Below are positions 1 to 42,018 of a DNA stretch of 64,000 bases, in pieces (within the stretch, counting starts at the first letter, position 1; each line of letters starts with the position of its first letter). Origin of the DNA: Tillus elongatus. Its lineage: Eukaryota; Arthropoda; Insecta; Coleoptera; Cleridae. Under the pieces are notes generated by a model. It had not been told where the DNA came from. It made no database searches and was given only the letters and a program-made list of their open reading frames with translations. The stretch lies in contig OZ023265.1 in assembly GCA_964006375.1 (NCBI GenBank), positions 150,884,769 through 150,948,768 on the forward strand. The letters are read 5' to 3'. Both the position numbers and the translations under genes were made by a program.

Positions 1-452
1 ACCTAAAAGGAACCTTACAAACTAATAAGTCTTTCTCAAAGTATATTTCCCAAAATATAAACCCTGCAGATATTGTGCCTCCATAAGTGAAAAAAAAATA
101 AAAAAAATAATGAAATTACTATTTTCATTCTCATTTAAAAAGGCCTCAGAGCCGTCGATTTAGATTTTGAAACACATTTATTTTAGTGTACTTTAAGTGA
201 AACACACGGGTGCGTGTTTCCAATCTAGGCGATCATCAATTTAATTATAAGATGGTGCACCTAATACTACGCAGTAGAATTCGCTAATTTTTAAATCCAT
301 GTTTTCTTATGCATTTACAACAAAAGGACATGTTTCAGCATGACATAGTACAAAACCAAGTGCCTGGTCAGCGTAATTGAGTAGATAATTTGAACCTCAG
401 AATAAATAAATGAGAACATGTATATTAAAACTGTAAGTAGGTGAAAAATGTA
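1..452. other. UBE3C intron, left edge, no feature seen
   Basis: AT-rich sequence inside the last visible UBE3C intron. I looked on the minus strand for the missing C-terminal HECT exon, which should follow the exon ending at 1925, and did not find one here. The gene therefore continues beyond the left edge. Confidence 0.5.
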
Positions 453-1194
453 CAAGGTGGGGCAAAAGTAATGTCATAATGTGAATTGCTACCATTTTGT
501 TAAAAATCAAAAAAATTGGGCTGTTTTCACGGAAAGTATATTTGAAGGTGTAAAATTGAAGACATTACGTTGCAAAAATGATATTGGTCAAATGACCACC
601 TACGGAGGTCCTGAGTTGATGCACATTTGTGCTCGTTTCATGGCATTGTGAACTGTTGCTCACAAAATATAGGTGTCCAATTTTTTTTTTATGTTGACTT
701 TCAAGACTTGCAAGGCTCGTGGTGTGTTGTGGTAAACGAGAGATTTCAAATAGCCCCAAAGGAAAAAGTCTGGCGCCTTCAGATCTTGCGATCTGGCCGG
801 CTAGTTTAAATTGCCAAAACAGGAGATAACACGGCCCGGAAATTGGTCTTTCAAAATCTCCATCGTTGTCCCACCTGTGTGAGCGGTTGCTATGTCCTGC
901 TGGAACCAAAAATGCTAGACATCGAATTCAGCAACTTGCGGCCAAAAAAAAAAAAAAGAAAATAAAACTCTTTCAACATCAGTCTGTAGCGCTCGCCAGT
1001 TACCGTTACGGTGATACCTCAAAAAAATAAGGGACAATCACTTTTGTTATCGAAAACGAAAAGAGGCAGGACAAAATACAAGTCATATTTGGAACGAGCA
1101 TGAAATTCTACAAAACATTGCTAATTTAACCATCTCCCTATCTCTAATAATAACGGAGATAGCAATACATTCCCATCCAGTTTGGGACACACTG
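453..1194 (-). mobile_element. Degenerate mariner-like element
   Basis: The element is bounded by TA at 451-452 and 1195-1196, with ends reading CAAGGTGGGGC and, inverted, CAGTGTGTCCC. On the minus strand around 660-800 a broken frame reads ARSQDLKAPDFFLWGYLKSL. That is the C-terminal DDE signature (SPDL..DFFLWG) of the mariner-like transposases seen elsewhere in this window. Frameshifts and stops make it a dead copy. It lies in a UBE3C intron. Confidence 0.6.
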
Positions 1195-1317
1195 TATATG
1201 TCAAACCACTTTGACATTTTACGTCATTTGCAAAAATTATGGCACATTCACATTATCACATTACTTTTTCTGCACCTGTTATGAATGCAATGTATATTCG
1301 TTTTTAAGGAGAAATAA

Positions 1318-1541
1318 CAGTCTCGGTGGTTCAGTGGTAAAAACGTGTGCCTTTGAACCCAAGGGTACTGGGTTTGAGCAAGTTGAATGTCTGCAGGTGG
1401 GTGTAAAGCCGTCGGTCCCGTGTGCATGGGATGTTGGGCACGTTAAAGATCCCTACCCTTCTTACAGAAACGCAGGGGTTCAACAAAATTTCCAGAATAG
1501 TGAGGTGAAACTGCTCCCTGGCGTCGGTGTTAAAAAAAAAG
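1318..1541 (+). mobile_element. tRNA-headed SINE, family S, copy 1
   Basis: It starts with CTCGGTGGTTCAGTGGTAA, an A-box-like stretch, and continues through the same body as the copies at 37042 and 49941 (CCCGTGTGCATGGGATGTTGGGCACGTTAAAGATCCCTACCC in related form), ending in an A-run. This copy has lost the B box: the text jumps from TACTGGGTTTGAGCAAG straight into the body. It is in a UBE3C intron. Confidence 0.6.
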
Positions 1542-1630
1542 AGAGAAACTAATCTAATTTTTATAGTATGAGTCACCATCCAGCAAATGTAACCTTCACT
1601 AAGTGAAGATAGGAACCTGTGATGAGCACT

Positions 1631-1897
1631 GATAAGTACACTTGGAGAACCTAATTCACCACAACATACCCTTAAAAGAGTTGATAATCGTTTCACTAAC
1701 AAAGTTATCAGGATCAGAGGCCGATCATTTCACTTACAAAGTTAGTGTAAGTAAGAATATAATTTTCATCCTCTAATGATGCTAACTTTGTTAGTGAAAC
1801 GACCGTCCTCTGATGACGGTAACTTGGTTATTGAAATGACCTTCAGGTCTCTAAAAAGATGTGTTGTGGTGATTAGGGTTCTCCAGGTGTACTTATA
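1631..1897. mobile_element. Small inverted-repeat element (MITE)
   Basis: The outer ends are inverted copies: ATAAGTACACTTGGAGAACC at the left and its near complement ending GTGTACTTAT at the right. They enclose short internal repeats of GTTAGTGAAACGA type. A partial copy lies at 43552-43660 in the nessun dorma intron. No coding capacity is seen. Confidence 0.5.
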
Positions 1898-1924
1898 AAA
1901 AAATATTTGGTAGGAAATCCATAC

Positions 1925-33087
<31,163 letters not shown>

Positions 33088-34250
33088 ATTATATAGTAAA
33101 AACTGTGGTTCGTGAATTCTTGATTTAAAAGTTTAACAAAATTGTTATAAGTTGAATGTTGAATGATTATTATTTTCTTCTAATTATGGAAACATCAAAT
33201 TTGACGTTTCACGATGATCTCTACAAACCATAGATAATAAATGTTTATAAAAATCTATTATGCTATAAACGATATTAGTGTCAGCAACATTGACATGACC
33301 GCATTCACCAGAACAAAACGGTTCCCGTGTGCGTTAGCGTTAGCCAACACTTGGGAGGATATTTTGGTTCTGGTGAACGATCTATTGTTATTCATGTCAA
33401 CTGTCACGATGAACAAAAGTTTTATTGTTATTCGACGTTTTGGATTGTTGGTAGATCTTTAAGAAAAAAAAGCGTATCCTGCCGCTTTTATTTTCAGATT
33501 GTGTACTACGTTGTGTAGTGTAGAGATAAATTATGATTAAGAATAGTACAAGACTACTTCCTCGTGGGTTTGTCCTTCCCCTCCTGGCTGCCTATAACCA
33601 CCCTCAATACATAAACCACATGAAAAATCCACCTCCAAGAAAGCTAGGGGACCTGGGGCGAATGCGCGGGGTAGACAGCTAGACAGCCTTTAAAGAAGGT
33701 ATGGCTGCAAAACAAAAAGGAAGCTTTTGCAGGTCCGACTAAGCTGTTTTATTGCATTTTCGCTTGAATTTCCTTTTTATCTTTCCCGCCCAACACCCTC
33801 TTCATTTCTGATCACGTAATTTTCTTGGGAGTTGTTTGCACGAAATTTTTCTTGTGGTTTGTGCATACAGGGTGGATTCCAAGCATGTTTTTGAAAAAAA
33901 ATTCTAAGAGACTTCCGATGGGTAAACTGCGATATTACCGGAATAAAATTTTTTTGAGACAATTGCTTTTTATACCAACAGCAAAAAGTTCCGTGAAGCA
34001 GTTGCTTTAGGGAACATTTTAACACATCAAAGAAACATATGAAGTGTTGTTTGAAGTTATGAGCAATTATTGTGCTGAATTAAATTGTAGGCTCTGAATT
34101 TGTGAAACATTGTAAATTGTTTTTAGGTGTTTTTAAATATTATTGGAAGACGTTATGGTCATCCTGGTGATCGCATTCCACTTAGCAAAAAGGTTCTGTT
34201 TATTTTATGGATGCTGCAAACCGGAGAGCAATCAGCTTGTTTTTAGTGAA
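33088..34250. other. Intergenic, upstream of UBE3C
   Basis: The region between divergent UBE3C and ATP synthase delta. Several short frames exist, without motifs. The UBE3C promoter should be here but I cannot place it. Confidence 0.4.
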
Positions 34251-34690
34251 TTTTCGTAGAAAAAATACGCTAATGGGGAGATACCGACTTTTGATTTTGA
34301 AATTTTTTGCAAATGAGGGCGAACTAGGACCCCTAGAACCCATATCCGGGGTCAGTTTCAATTTTTATATGTTGATAAAATTTGGCATGTACCCTCCTTT
34401 TGTAAATGGCTTGAATAAGTTCGTTAGTCAAGAAAATCGGACGAGGTTTTCCGGGAAAATTTTGTGTTTTCATTCGAAAAAAAATTTTTTCTCAAAAAAT
34501 AAAAAAAGCTATGATAACCAAATTTAGTAAGTAGGTTTATGATATAAAAAGTAAACTACACACCAAAATTGAGATTTCTATGTTACAAGAAAAAAAGGTA
34601 TCATAAAATATTTTGTGCCAGATCATTTCCATGAAAATTCACTACCATAACGCACTTGCTGTGTCCAGGCTTTTTACTTTTCCAGTTAAA
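34250..34690 (+). repeat. Dispersed repeat N, copy 3
   Basis: It contains AAATTTGGCATG, AAATGGCTTGAATAAGTTCG, TTAGTCAAGAAAATCGGACG and AAAATTCACTACCATAACGC, shared with 3900, 24590, 7400 and 39700-40100. Confidence 0.55.
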
Positions 34691-35460
34691 TTATAACATA
34701 AAATTATAAGTACATGTACCTATAATTTTATAACCATGTGCTAGACAGAATAAATATATAAATCATTTCTAATTACAAGTAGGTACCATATATGACATAT
34801 TTCTGAAATTTGTATTAATATTAAATAAACACGAGAACAGCATTACTTTAGCTTGTAAAGTCTCATGAACTTCTTCAGTTTCGAATATATTGTATTTCGT
34901 CAATTTTCGTATGTTGCGATAAATGAGATTACCTCCCGAAATCAAGATAAAAACTTTCAAATTCGCAGAAAAAATAAATTTAAATTAAATTTAATCATAT
35001 ATATTTATGGTCTTGCCTTGAATCTGCTGATATTACCAACGAAAACCCTGTACCTATAATTATTTCTTGTCTGCACTGTGAATCAGAGATTATGCACTTT
35101 CTTCCAAATTTTGAATTAAAAATTGAAGTAGGTTCACGTTCACAGTTCACAGGAATCGTGTGTACATGCTTGAATGGGTGGGGGTGCGAGTGGGGAAATT
35201 AAGGTCTCCTCAAAGAGGTCCTTACAACCTCTTTGGGTCTCCTTTAAGGTTTATAGATTATATATAGGTTGTCAGGAAACTCCGTGAGCGGAGAGACGCG
35301 AGGAGAGGGTTAATACGTTCTTTCGCACAGATGAAGTTTTTGTTTGGTTTGTTCTGTGGTTACTCGTTACTGATCGCTGACCACTGCCTGAGCCTGAGCA
35401 CAGCTTAAGAAACAAATCTTTCTTATGCTGTGCCCTGAGTTCGTTCACGTCCTGTCACAG

Positions 35461-35466
35461 TCAGTC
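35461..35466 (+). promoter_or_regulatory. Candidate initiator for ATP synthase delta
   Basis: TCAGTC fits the arthropod initiator TCAGTY, 275 nt before the ATG. A plausible 5'-UTR intron runs from GTAAGT at 35626 to the AG at 35735, just before the start. Suggestive only. Confidence 0.25.
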
Positions 35467-35740
35467 TAGTGTCAATCCTCAATTTTTTTCGGCCGAATTA
35501 GAGGAAATAATTTTATATTATTTCCTCATACTATAATTTATAATAAAATTTTTTAAAGTCGTAGGGTGTAGCACTAACATCTATTCTAATTACAATTTAA
35601 CATCGTCAAGTTTACTCAAGTAAATGTAAGTAACAAATCTATTTTTTAATCTATAGCTATTTGTAACATGTAACTGTTATGTAATTTTCAAAGATTAATA
35701 TTATTTTTAAAGCTTGATTTCAATTCAATTTCCAGTTGCA

Positions 35741-35851
35741 ATGGCAGCAATCCGCTCAGCGTCTCGTTTGTTCAGCCGTCGCGCCCTAAATTCAGTCACC
35801 AAAAGAGGATATGCAGATGAAATGAGTTTTACTTTCGCTGCAGGCAACCAG
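35741..35851 (+). CDS. ATPsyndelta: ATP synthase delta exon 1, presequence
   Basis: 37 codons from ATG in the context TTGCAATGG to AACCAG|GTTTGT. It encodes the import presequence and the first beta strand (FTFAAGNQ). Confidence 0.95.
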
Positions 35852-37592
35852 GTTTGTAATTATTGTACATTGACCATCTTCATTAGAGTATTTTCTTCCA
35901 AATTCTTCTTTTTCCGTTTCAGGTCTTCTATGATTCTGTCGCCGTTAAACAAGTTGATGTTCCCTCATTTTCTGGAAGCTTTGGTATCCTCCCCAAACAT
36001 GTACCCACACTCGCAGTTTTGAAGCCTGGTGTTGTATCTGTTACAGAAAATGATGGTAACATTAAGAAGATATTTGTCTCAAGCGGTACAATTACAATTA
36101 ATGATGATTCTTCAGTGCAGGTTTGTATTTTTCATTCAATGGCTGAAACTGGATTTATTAATGACTTCCGTATTTTTGTGTGTTATGTGAGATGATTACT
36201 ACATGGCCTCGGAAGCCAGGTCTATTAGACAGAAACCCTTATACCAATTGTATGAAGTTTTAAACAGCTCTGCTGGATTACAACATATTGAGTGGTTTAC
36301 CTTTTAAAGCAATCATAATCATTTAATGTTTAATGTGTTTGTTGAATATTTGAATGAGTAATATTAATCTTTTTCTTTGCATCATTGTTCAGGTTTTAGC
36401 TGAAGAAGCTGCAACAGTTGATCAGATAGATCCTTCAGCGGCAAGAGATGTTTTGAGTAAAGCACAGAGTGAATATTCATCAGCTTCAACTGAACAGGTA
36501 AAGAAAGTTTAGCTAACCATGAGGCAAGTTTCACACTTTTGTCAGTTGTGTGCCTCCAACCTTATGGCAAATGATTCACATATTAAATGATTGTAAATAT
36601 TTTTTTCAAGCGATTGGTCTTTGTGTAGTATTTGATGAGCTGCTTCGACAGCTATTCACAGGATAAATGTAGGTTGTCAGTATGAGATTAAACAATAAAA
36701 TAATACATTCTCAAATGAATTTTGCTCTTTTTGGCATGCAAACGTTGATCAAAAAATTGAAAGTTAACAAACCAACATGTACCAATAATTTTCAAACAAC
36801 CACAGCAGATTTTTTCTTTTTTTTTTACAAATCCTTCAAACTTTGATGCACTTCATGCTTATTGTTAGAGGGATTCCTGTTTTAAATTAAACATAAATTT
36901 TAGATTCTTGAGTCCGATTCATTGTGTAGTAATGTTTTGGCTATCCTTTAAATTTGTCAATACAAAGATTTAAGTTGATCGAATTTCAGTTTTCATACAT
37001 TTTATATCATATGATAAATTGCTCTTTATGATTTTGGCTTAGAACCTCGGTGGTTCAGAGGTAAGAACGTGTGCCTTTGAACCGAAGGGTACTGGGTTCG
37101 ATCCCGGGGCACTCCTTTCACTTTTTCAGTACAAACTGTAAAATTAACATCAACCGAGGTTCTGGCATTGTATTTGAGCAAGTTGAATGTCTGCACGTTC
37201 CGCCCTTCAGAGGGGGCGTAAAGCAGTCGGTCCCATGTCCATGCGATGTTAGGCACGTTAAAGATCGCTACCCTCCTTACAGAAAGACAGGGGTTCGGCA
37301 AAATTTCCAGGATAGTGAGGTGAAACTGCTCCCTGGCGTCGGTGATTGGCCATAGTCGCGGAAATAGGCCGACATTAAGAAACAAAACACACACACATAA
37401 TTTTGGCTTAATGGTTAAGACAAAAATATTGGAAATTTTTGTATTGGTTAATGTGGTGTTGGCTAAGTTATAGGCCGAAATTGTGTATTTTCCTTATTTC
37501 AGAACAGACTAATATGTATCTTTTTTCAGGCTAAAGCTGAAGCAGCGATTGCCGTTGAAGTTGGTGAAGCCCTTGTGAAAGCTTGTGAATAA
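35741..37592 (+). CDS. ATPsyndelta: ATP synthase F1 subunit delta, mitochondrial (spliced gene)
   Basis: Four coding exons join in phase 0 to a complete 158-residue protein. The subunit is part of the F1 central stalk in the mitochondrial matrix (homologue of bacterial epsilon). Residues 1-23 form an Arg/Ser-rich, acid-free presequence (MAAIRSASRLFSRRALNSVT), with the likely cleavage near RGYAD. Residues 25-103 form the beta-sandwich (MSFTFAAGNQVFYDS, VDVPSFSGSFGILPKHVPTL, LKPGVVSVTE, KKIFVSSGTITINDDSSVQV). The rest forms the C-terminal helical hairpin (LAEEAATVDQIDPSAARDVL, AKAEAAIAVEVGEALVKACE). Length fits the family (about 157-168 aa). Intron 3 holds a SINE. It is divergent from UBE3C. 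Confidence 0.97.
35923..36120 (+). CDS. ATPsyndelta: ATP synthase delta exon 2, beta-sandwich
   Basis: 66 codons between CGTTTCAG and GTGCAG|GTTTGT. It carries SFSGSFGILPKHVPTL, the most conserved part of the subunit. Confidence 0.96.
36393..36497 (+). CDS. ATPsyndelta: ATP synthase delta exon 3
   Basis: 35 codons (VLAEEAATVDQIDPSAARDV and LSKAQSEYSSASTEQ) between TGTTCAG and CAG|GTAAAG. First helix of the C-terminal hairpin. Confidence 0.95.
37042..37399 (+). mobile_element. tRNA-headed SINE, family S, copy 2
   Basis: The 11-bp duplication ATTTTGGCTTA flanks it at 37031-37041 and 37400-37410. The head reads CTCGGTGGTTCAGAGGTAAG (A box), then GGTTCGATCC (B box). The body is shared with copies 1 and 3 and the tail is CA-rich. 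It sits in intron 3 of ATP synthase delta in sense orientation. Confidence 0.85.
37530..37592 (+). CDS. ATPsyndelta: ATP synthase delta exon 4
   Basis: 20 codons plus TAA after TTTTTTCAG (AKAEAAIAVEVGEALVKACE). It is too short to show as an open frame. Confidence 0.95.
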   Translation, partial: AKAEAAIAVEVGEALVKACE

Positions 37593-37632
37593 ATTAGGTG
37601 TAGTTAGTTTGTAAAAAAAAGAAAACTAGAAT

Positions 37633-37638
37633 ATTAAA
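37633..37638 (+). terminator. Poly(A) signal ATTAAA of ATP synthase delta
   Basis: ATTAAA lies 41 nt after the stop, with a T-rich tract following at about 37660. Confidence 0.5.
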
Positions 37639-37936
37639 TATGATCGTTCCACCCTTCAAATCTTTGTTTTATTTTTTAATCAATATAATGGCAAAGAAGG
37701 TTTTTACATGTTACATCGATAAAATTAGTTAGACTCTGAACACTGTCATACACCTCCTCAGAGTGTGAAATTCATATTTGGCTGTTAACTCAAAGTGTTC
37801 AGAATTGATTCCCACCTTATGACAGACTCTGTTGCTGTGTTTATTTTTTTCTGTGTAATCTCCCAGCACACCAGGTACTTCAAAATTTTGTACGTTTGGA
37901 GAAGGGTATTATTTCTGTAGTATTTTTTACTTAGAC

Positions 37937-39115
37937 CAAATACTATATAATGACAATACGGAACACTCCTATGCTTTAGCATTGGTGATATTTGTGACAA
38001 GTACACTAGCACCATCTCGCGTGAAGTACTGACAACAGCGGGTAATTTGAATTGACAAAACAGTGAATTTTTTTTATTATATAGTTATAAATAGCATTTG
38101 TATGAACAATCAGCTTAAAACCTAAATGAATTCAGCATGAATAATTCTGCAAATTTCTCTTACCCATAATCTCATTTCATCATAATTTAAAGTACTACCT
38201 TAAACACGTTAAACTATAGTTATAGAAATATACTGAAAGCTGTTTCTGAGGATATTAAGTTACAATCTGTACTTACCTATAAATAATTGTTCTAGGTATA
38301 AATGGTAGCACAGTACTCAATTTGCCATATCTCTACATGAAAACTGTCTTATTAATCTAATATTTTGAAATATGTTACTGATATACTTAGTAAATAATTA
38401 AGAAATTGTGCAGATTAGACGAGACTAACTCTTACTTCCGTGAATAAATCTATTATAGGGCTGAATCTGCTATTTCTACTTGTCTCTTTGAAAACTTGTC
38501 TTGGGAAGATAATTAAAAGCCTTTTCCAAGTAAAATAATTGTAAATGTGAAAAAATGTGACAATTTATGCCATACTGAAATAAAAAAGGACACAGAAGAA
38601 TATAGAGAAACAGTTTTCTTATACCATTTATTATTAATGCAAAACTTTTTTTGCCTTCATATTTCTTTTTTTTTTTGATGCATTGGAAGACAAGTTATGA
38701 TTAAAGCCTTTCAACCATCCGTTTACGAAGTTTATCTATAAATAGGTACATGATGGTAAATATTACACAATAAATTATCTTCTGCGAATTGTACATATTG
38801 GCATAAAAGTGATTCTGAATTTGTCTTCTGCTTCAAATCATATTCACGTTTTGCCGTCCTTTGGAAACCTATGAAATGTCTTTGATAGATTTAGCACGTT
38901 ATAATTCGAACAATTATAGATTGCACACACCCAACCACTAACAATCATTGTAAAAAACACAGCTCAAACTTAATTATACACAGTTGAACACCAGCAATTG
39001 CTAGTGTTACACGTTCTCGAACGACGTAACATCAGTACTATCCATGTAGGAGCACTGATATTTTTGAAACACGAAATCATCCGTTGTGTCCTGTATTGTC
39101 ATTATATAGTATTTG
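37937..39115 (-). mobile_element. P-like non-autonomous element J, copy 1
   Basis: Terminal repeats CAAATACTATATAATGACAA and the inverted partner TTGTCATTATATAGTATTTG flank 1.18 kb. Flanks CTTAGAC / CTTATAC look like a 7-bp duplication with one change. It is the reverse of copy 2 at 58968 over nearly its full length, including the region that in copy 2 shows a THAP remnant. Confidence 0.7.
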
Positions 39116-39659
39116 CTTATACTTTCTATGGTATTATCTAATTATAATAGAAATACACCAATTTTAACAGCCTGTATAACTAAATAGGTACTGCCATAAT
39201 AAACGCTATGTTACCTTACAAAAATTTAATTTAAGTAACTACTTGAGTGTGAGGAACAATAAGTAAAGTTAAATTAAAAACAAGAATCAAACAGTGGTAA
39301 CAGCCTATTAACAAACAAACAAAAGTATTTAAACGTGGAAGAGGATGCACCGCAATTGCAACAATAATCAATATACAGAAAACACAAGCTGACTTACACT
39401 GACACTTTGTATACATACTTTTATAAGCACCACATACATACAAATCTCATTCCTGTATACACATACATGCATAAACTGTTCCAAATAAGCCTAACCCTTG
39501 TTTTTATCCACTTTCTTGAATTTATAAATTTTCTTTAATTGTGGCTGTGAAGTTTCACTATTAGCTCATTTTTCCTATTTAGGAGGTATGGCCAAATATT
39601 TCCAGCCCAGCAGATAATCGATATCGATTATAATCTGTAGTGGCTCGTGCCTTAATGCA
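39116..39659. other. Intergenic, no feature seen
   Basis: AT-rich. A short near-palindrome AATCGATATCGATT occurs near 39617. No gene is recognised. Confidence 0.4.
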
Positions 39660-40145
39660 TTGGGGGTGCGCAAGAAAAAAAGTTCGGGACGCAAGTGCAT
39701 TATGGTAGTGAATTTTTATTAAATGCTTCAAATTTGAATAACTCAAGTTTCTACAAACATAGAAAGTTGAATTTTGGTGTATAGTAAGGTCTTACCCAGG
39801 GCAACATATCCATCAAATTTCATCAAAATAAATTTGTAATTTTCGGAGAAAAAAAATTTTTTTTCAAACGAAAACTCAAAATTTGAATAACTCAATTTTC
39901 TAAAACTGTAGAAAGTTGAATTTTAGTGGGTAGTAAGGCCTTTTACAAGGCAACATATCCACCAAATTTCATTAAAATAGCTTCGTCATTTTCGGATAAA
40001 AAGATTTTTTTTAAAACAAAACTCAAAATTTTCCCGGAAAACCTTATCCGATTTTCCTGACTTAACGAACTCATCCAAGGCATTAATAAAAGAAAGGCAC
40101 TTGCCGAGTTTCATCGAAATTAGTTGCTTATTTTTTGAGTTATCG
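39660..40145 (-). repeat. Dispersed repeat N, copy 4, with an internal tandem unit
   Basis: Two diverged units of about 135 bp (AAATTTGAATAACTCAAGTT ... and AAATTTGAATAACTCAATTT ...) lie in a row, followed by the conserved part with complements of the copy 1-3 motifs (TTTCCTGACTTAACGAACTC). Confidence 0.55.
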
Positions 40146-41680
40146 GTTGGATACACACAAGTTCGGTATTTCAAATACAAAGTCCCTGTTTATTGCCAAC
40201 ATTGCTAGCGCATTAAGTCGATCATTCGACATAGAATTTCTAAGGAAGGTCTTTACTCGTTTTGAACACGCTCTGCGAAAAGTGCACTGCAAACTGCAAG
40301 TGTGGAATTTGACAGCGCACAACCAGAGTGCTAATTCGGTCGTTTTCGACGAAGATAGGCGATCATTTCGCATTTCTTCAGAGCGTCAAAAAATACACAC
40401 CACCGCGCGACTGATGTATATAACGTCTGCAACTATTAACACTATACTTATTCTGATTCTGTATTAATGGCTGCCGACTCTGCAATCCTCGATATATTAA
40501 TTTTGTTTGTTGAATGCAGGAGGTGAAAAAGTAAATAAAAATTTATTAAAATATAGCATAGCAAAAATATTATTCTTTCCACGGCAGGCGGCAGTGCGCA
40601 CGCACGGGCACATATTGAGGAGCCGCCTCTGATTATAATGTAAGATATTTTTGCTATTTTAATTAGGGAACTTCCTTACATGTTTCAAAATGAAAAAGTA
40701 CTAAATGCTTACGATTGATTTTAAATTATGGCAAATTATTTTTATTATATAAATATATTAATTTTGAACTGTAACATGACCTGCACACAGCTGCAGCTTT
40801 TCCTACTACCTGGTCGGAGACCTGTTTGTAGACCTTTGCTGTTCAGCCTCTGGTCAGCACTCTATTGGGCTACAGCCTTTTTCAATCTTTGTTTGGAATG
40901 TAGTTGGTGCATGTATGATGCCCAGGACATCATCCCCTCTAGCCTGAGAGGCTTCCAAACTTTCATGTCCGGAGCACGAAAACGGCCATCCAAAGCGACT
41001 CTGCATCAGCACATGTGAAGGCAAGGCTTTCTGGTCCATGGGTGCCATTACCAAGTCGTACTCAAAGTCCTTCTGGATGGATTTCCCAAGGTGCTTTTGT
41101 GATGGAACCCTTACGAGCCTTTAGTTTTCTGGCGCCTTCATAGCGGTTGGGAAACTATCTTGAATGATAGTCACCATGTGCTCAAAGCACCTCGTTGAAG
41201 GATATTACTTTTATTTTGGCCCTTTTTACCCTAGCTTTTGCACTTGGCAATGTGGCTGTCTCGGCGTGGCCCTTTGGGGCTTCTTTTCTGCCTTTTTTAT
41301 TTACTGCCTTTATTGGGTTTTGCAATATGTGCCTTTCTTTGGCCTTTTTTTGGAATTGTGGCCTTTGGTCTGTTTGAAATCTGATTAGGTGGCACCAGAT
41401 TACATTTTTTTTGGCTCTTATGTAGTCCTGACATTTCTGGATCAGTTTCAGAGGCCCGCATACTGATTATTGGGTGCTGTGCACCTCCTAGCCAAGTCGT
41501 TCTTTTTTTTTTTTTTTAGGGAATTGACTGATACTGCCCTTGAGTAAAAAAATACAACAGATAACAAGTAGGACTATATTTTCACATATTTAGAAAATAT
41601 GATAAAACTAAACTATTATCCAAAAATAACTAACGAATATTGAATAAACTGCTGCCTATAGCATATCCAAAAAGTAAATA
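40146..41680. other. Intergenic, unidentified
   Basis: The segment 40770-41470 is less AT-rich and has overlapping short frames on both strands. None shows a motif that I recognise, so it is probably an old repeat. I make no call. Confidence 0.35.
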
Positions 41681-41686
41681 TTTATT
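41681..41686 (-). terminator. Poly(A) signal AATAAA of the nessun dorma-like gene
   Basis: AATAAA on the minus strand, about 98 nt past the stop at 41784. Confidence 0.5.
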
Positions 41687-41783
41687 CCAAACATTTAAAA
41701 AATAATAAATATACAAACAAATCTAAATATTTCAAAGCAGTTTATACAGATATATTAAAATATAACACAACTATGTTTATAAT

Positions 41784-42018
41784 TTATACAGTTGAAGGAG
41801 AAAGGGGCCTATTTTCAATCACAGTCGTGTTTGCTTCAGTTATTTCATTTGTTTCCATGTCTTCTTCTGATGATCCAATATAACTACAGAGGTCAGACAT
41901 AACAATAGTTTCATTAAATACGTCTTCCACTGCTTTTATTTTGTTTTTCTGGTTGATTATGACATTGCCTTTCTTATTATTTTCACCAGTAACACTTTCT
42001 GCATTAACATCAGGAATT
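41784..42018 (-). CDS. nesd: nesd-like last exon
   Basis: After the acceptor AAATTTTAG the frame reads IPDVNAESVTGENN, VIINQKNKIKAVEDVFNETI, MSDLCSYIGSSEEDMETNEI and ends RPLSPSTV-stop. It is an acidic, likely disordered tail. It continues the split codon GT|A of exon 1 and stays open for 77 codons, which supports the join. Confidence 0.8.

Noticed and set aside
1..1924. Missing UBE3C C-terminal exon with the catalytic Cys
   Set aside because: I searched the minus strand for the conserved end of HECT and found only a mariner-like remnant, a SINE and a MITE, so the exon must lie outside the window.
33777..34025. Paired frames on both strands upstream of UBE3C (82 and 61 codons)
   Set aside because: Mutually antisense and without any domain signature; treated as chance.
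37042..37110. tRNA gene, suggested by the A and B boxes (also at 16184, 44330 and 49941)
   Set aside because: The repeated copies have a common SINE body downstream and two have target duplications. The heads do not form a clean cloverleaf by eye.
40728..41388. Possible gene, from overlapping frames of 66-96 codons on both strands
   Set aside because: No motif, no splice-supported extension, and low-complexity Phe/Trp/Cys-rich translation. Probably an old repeat.
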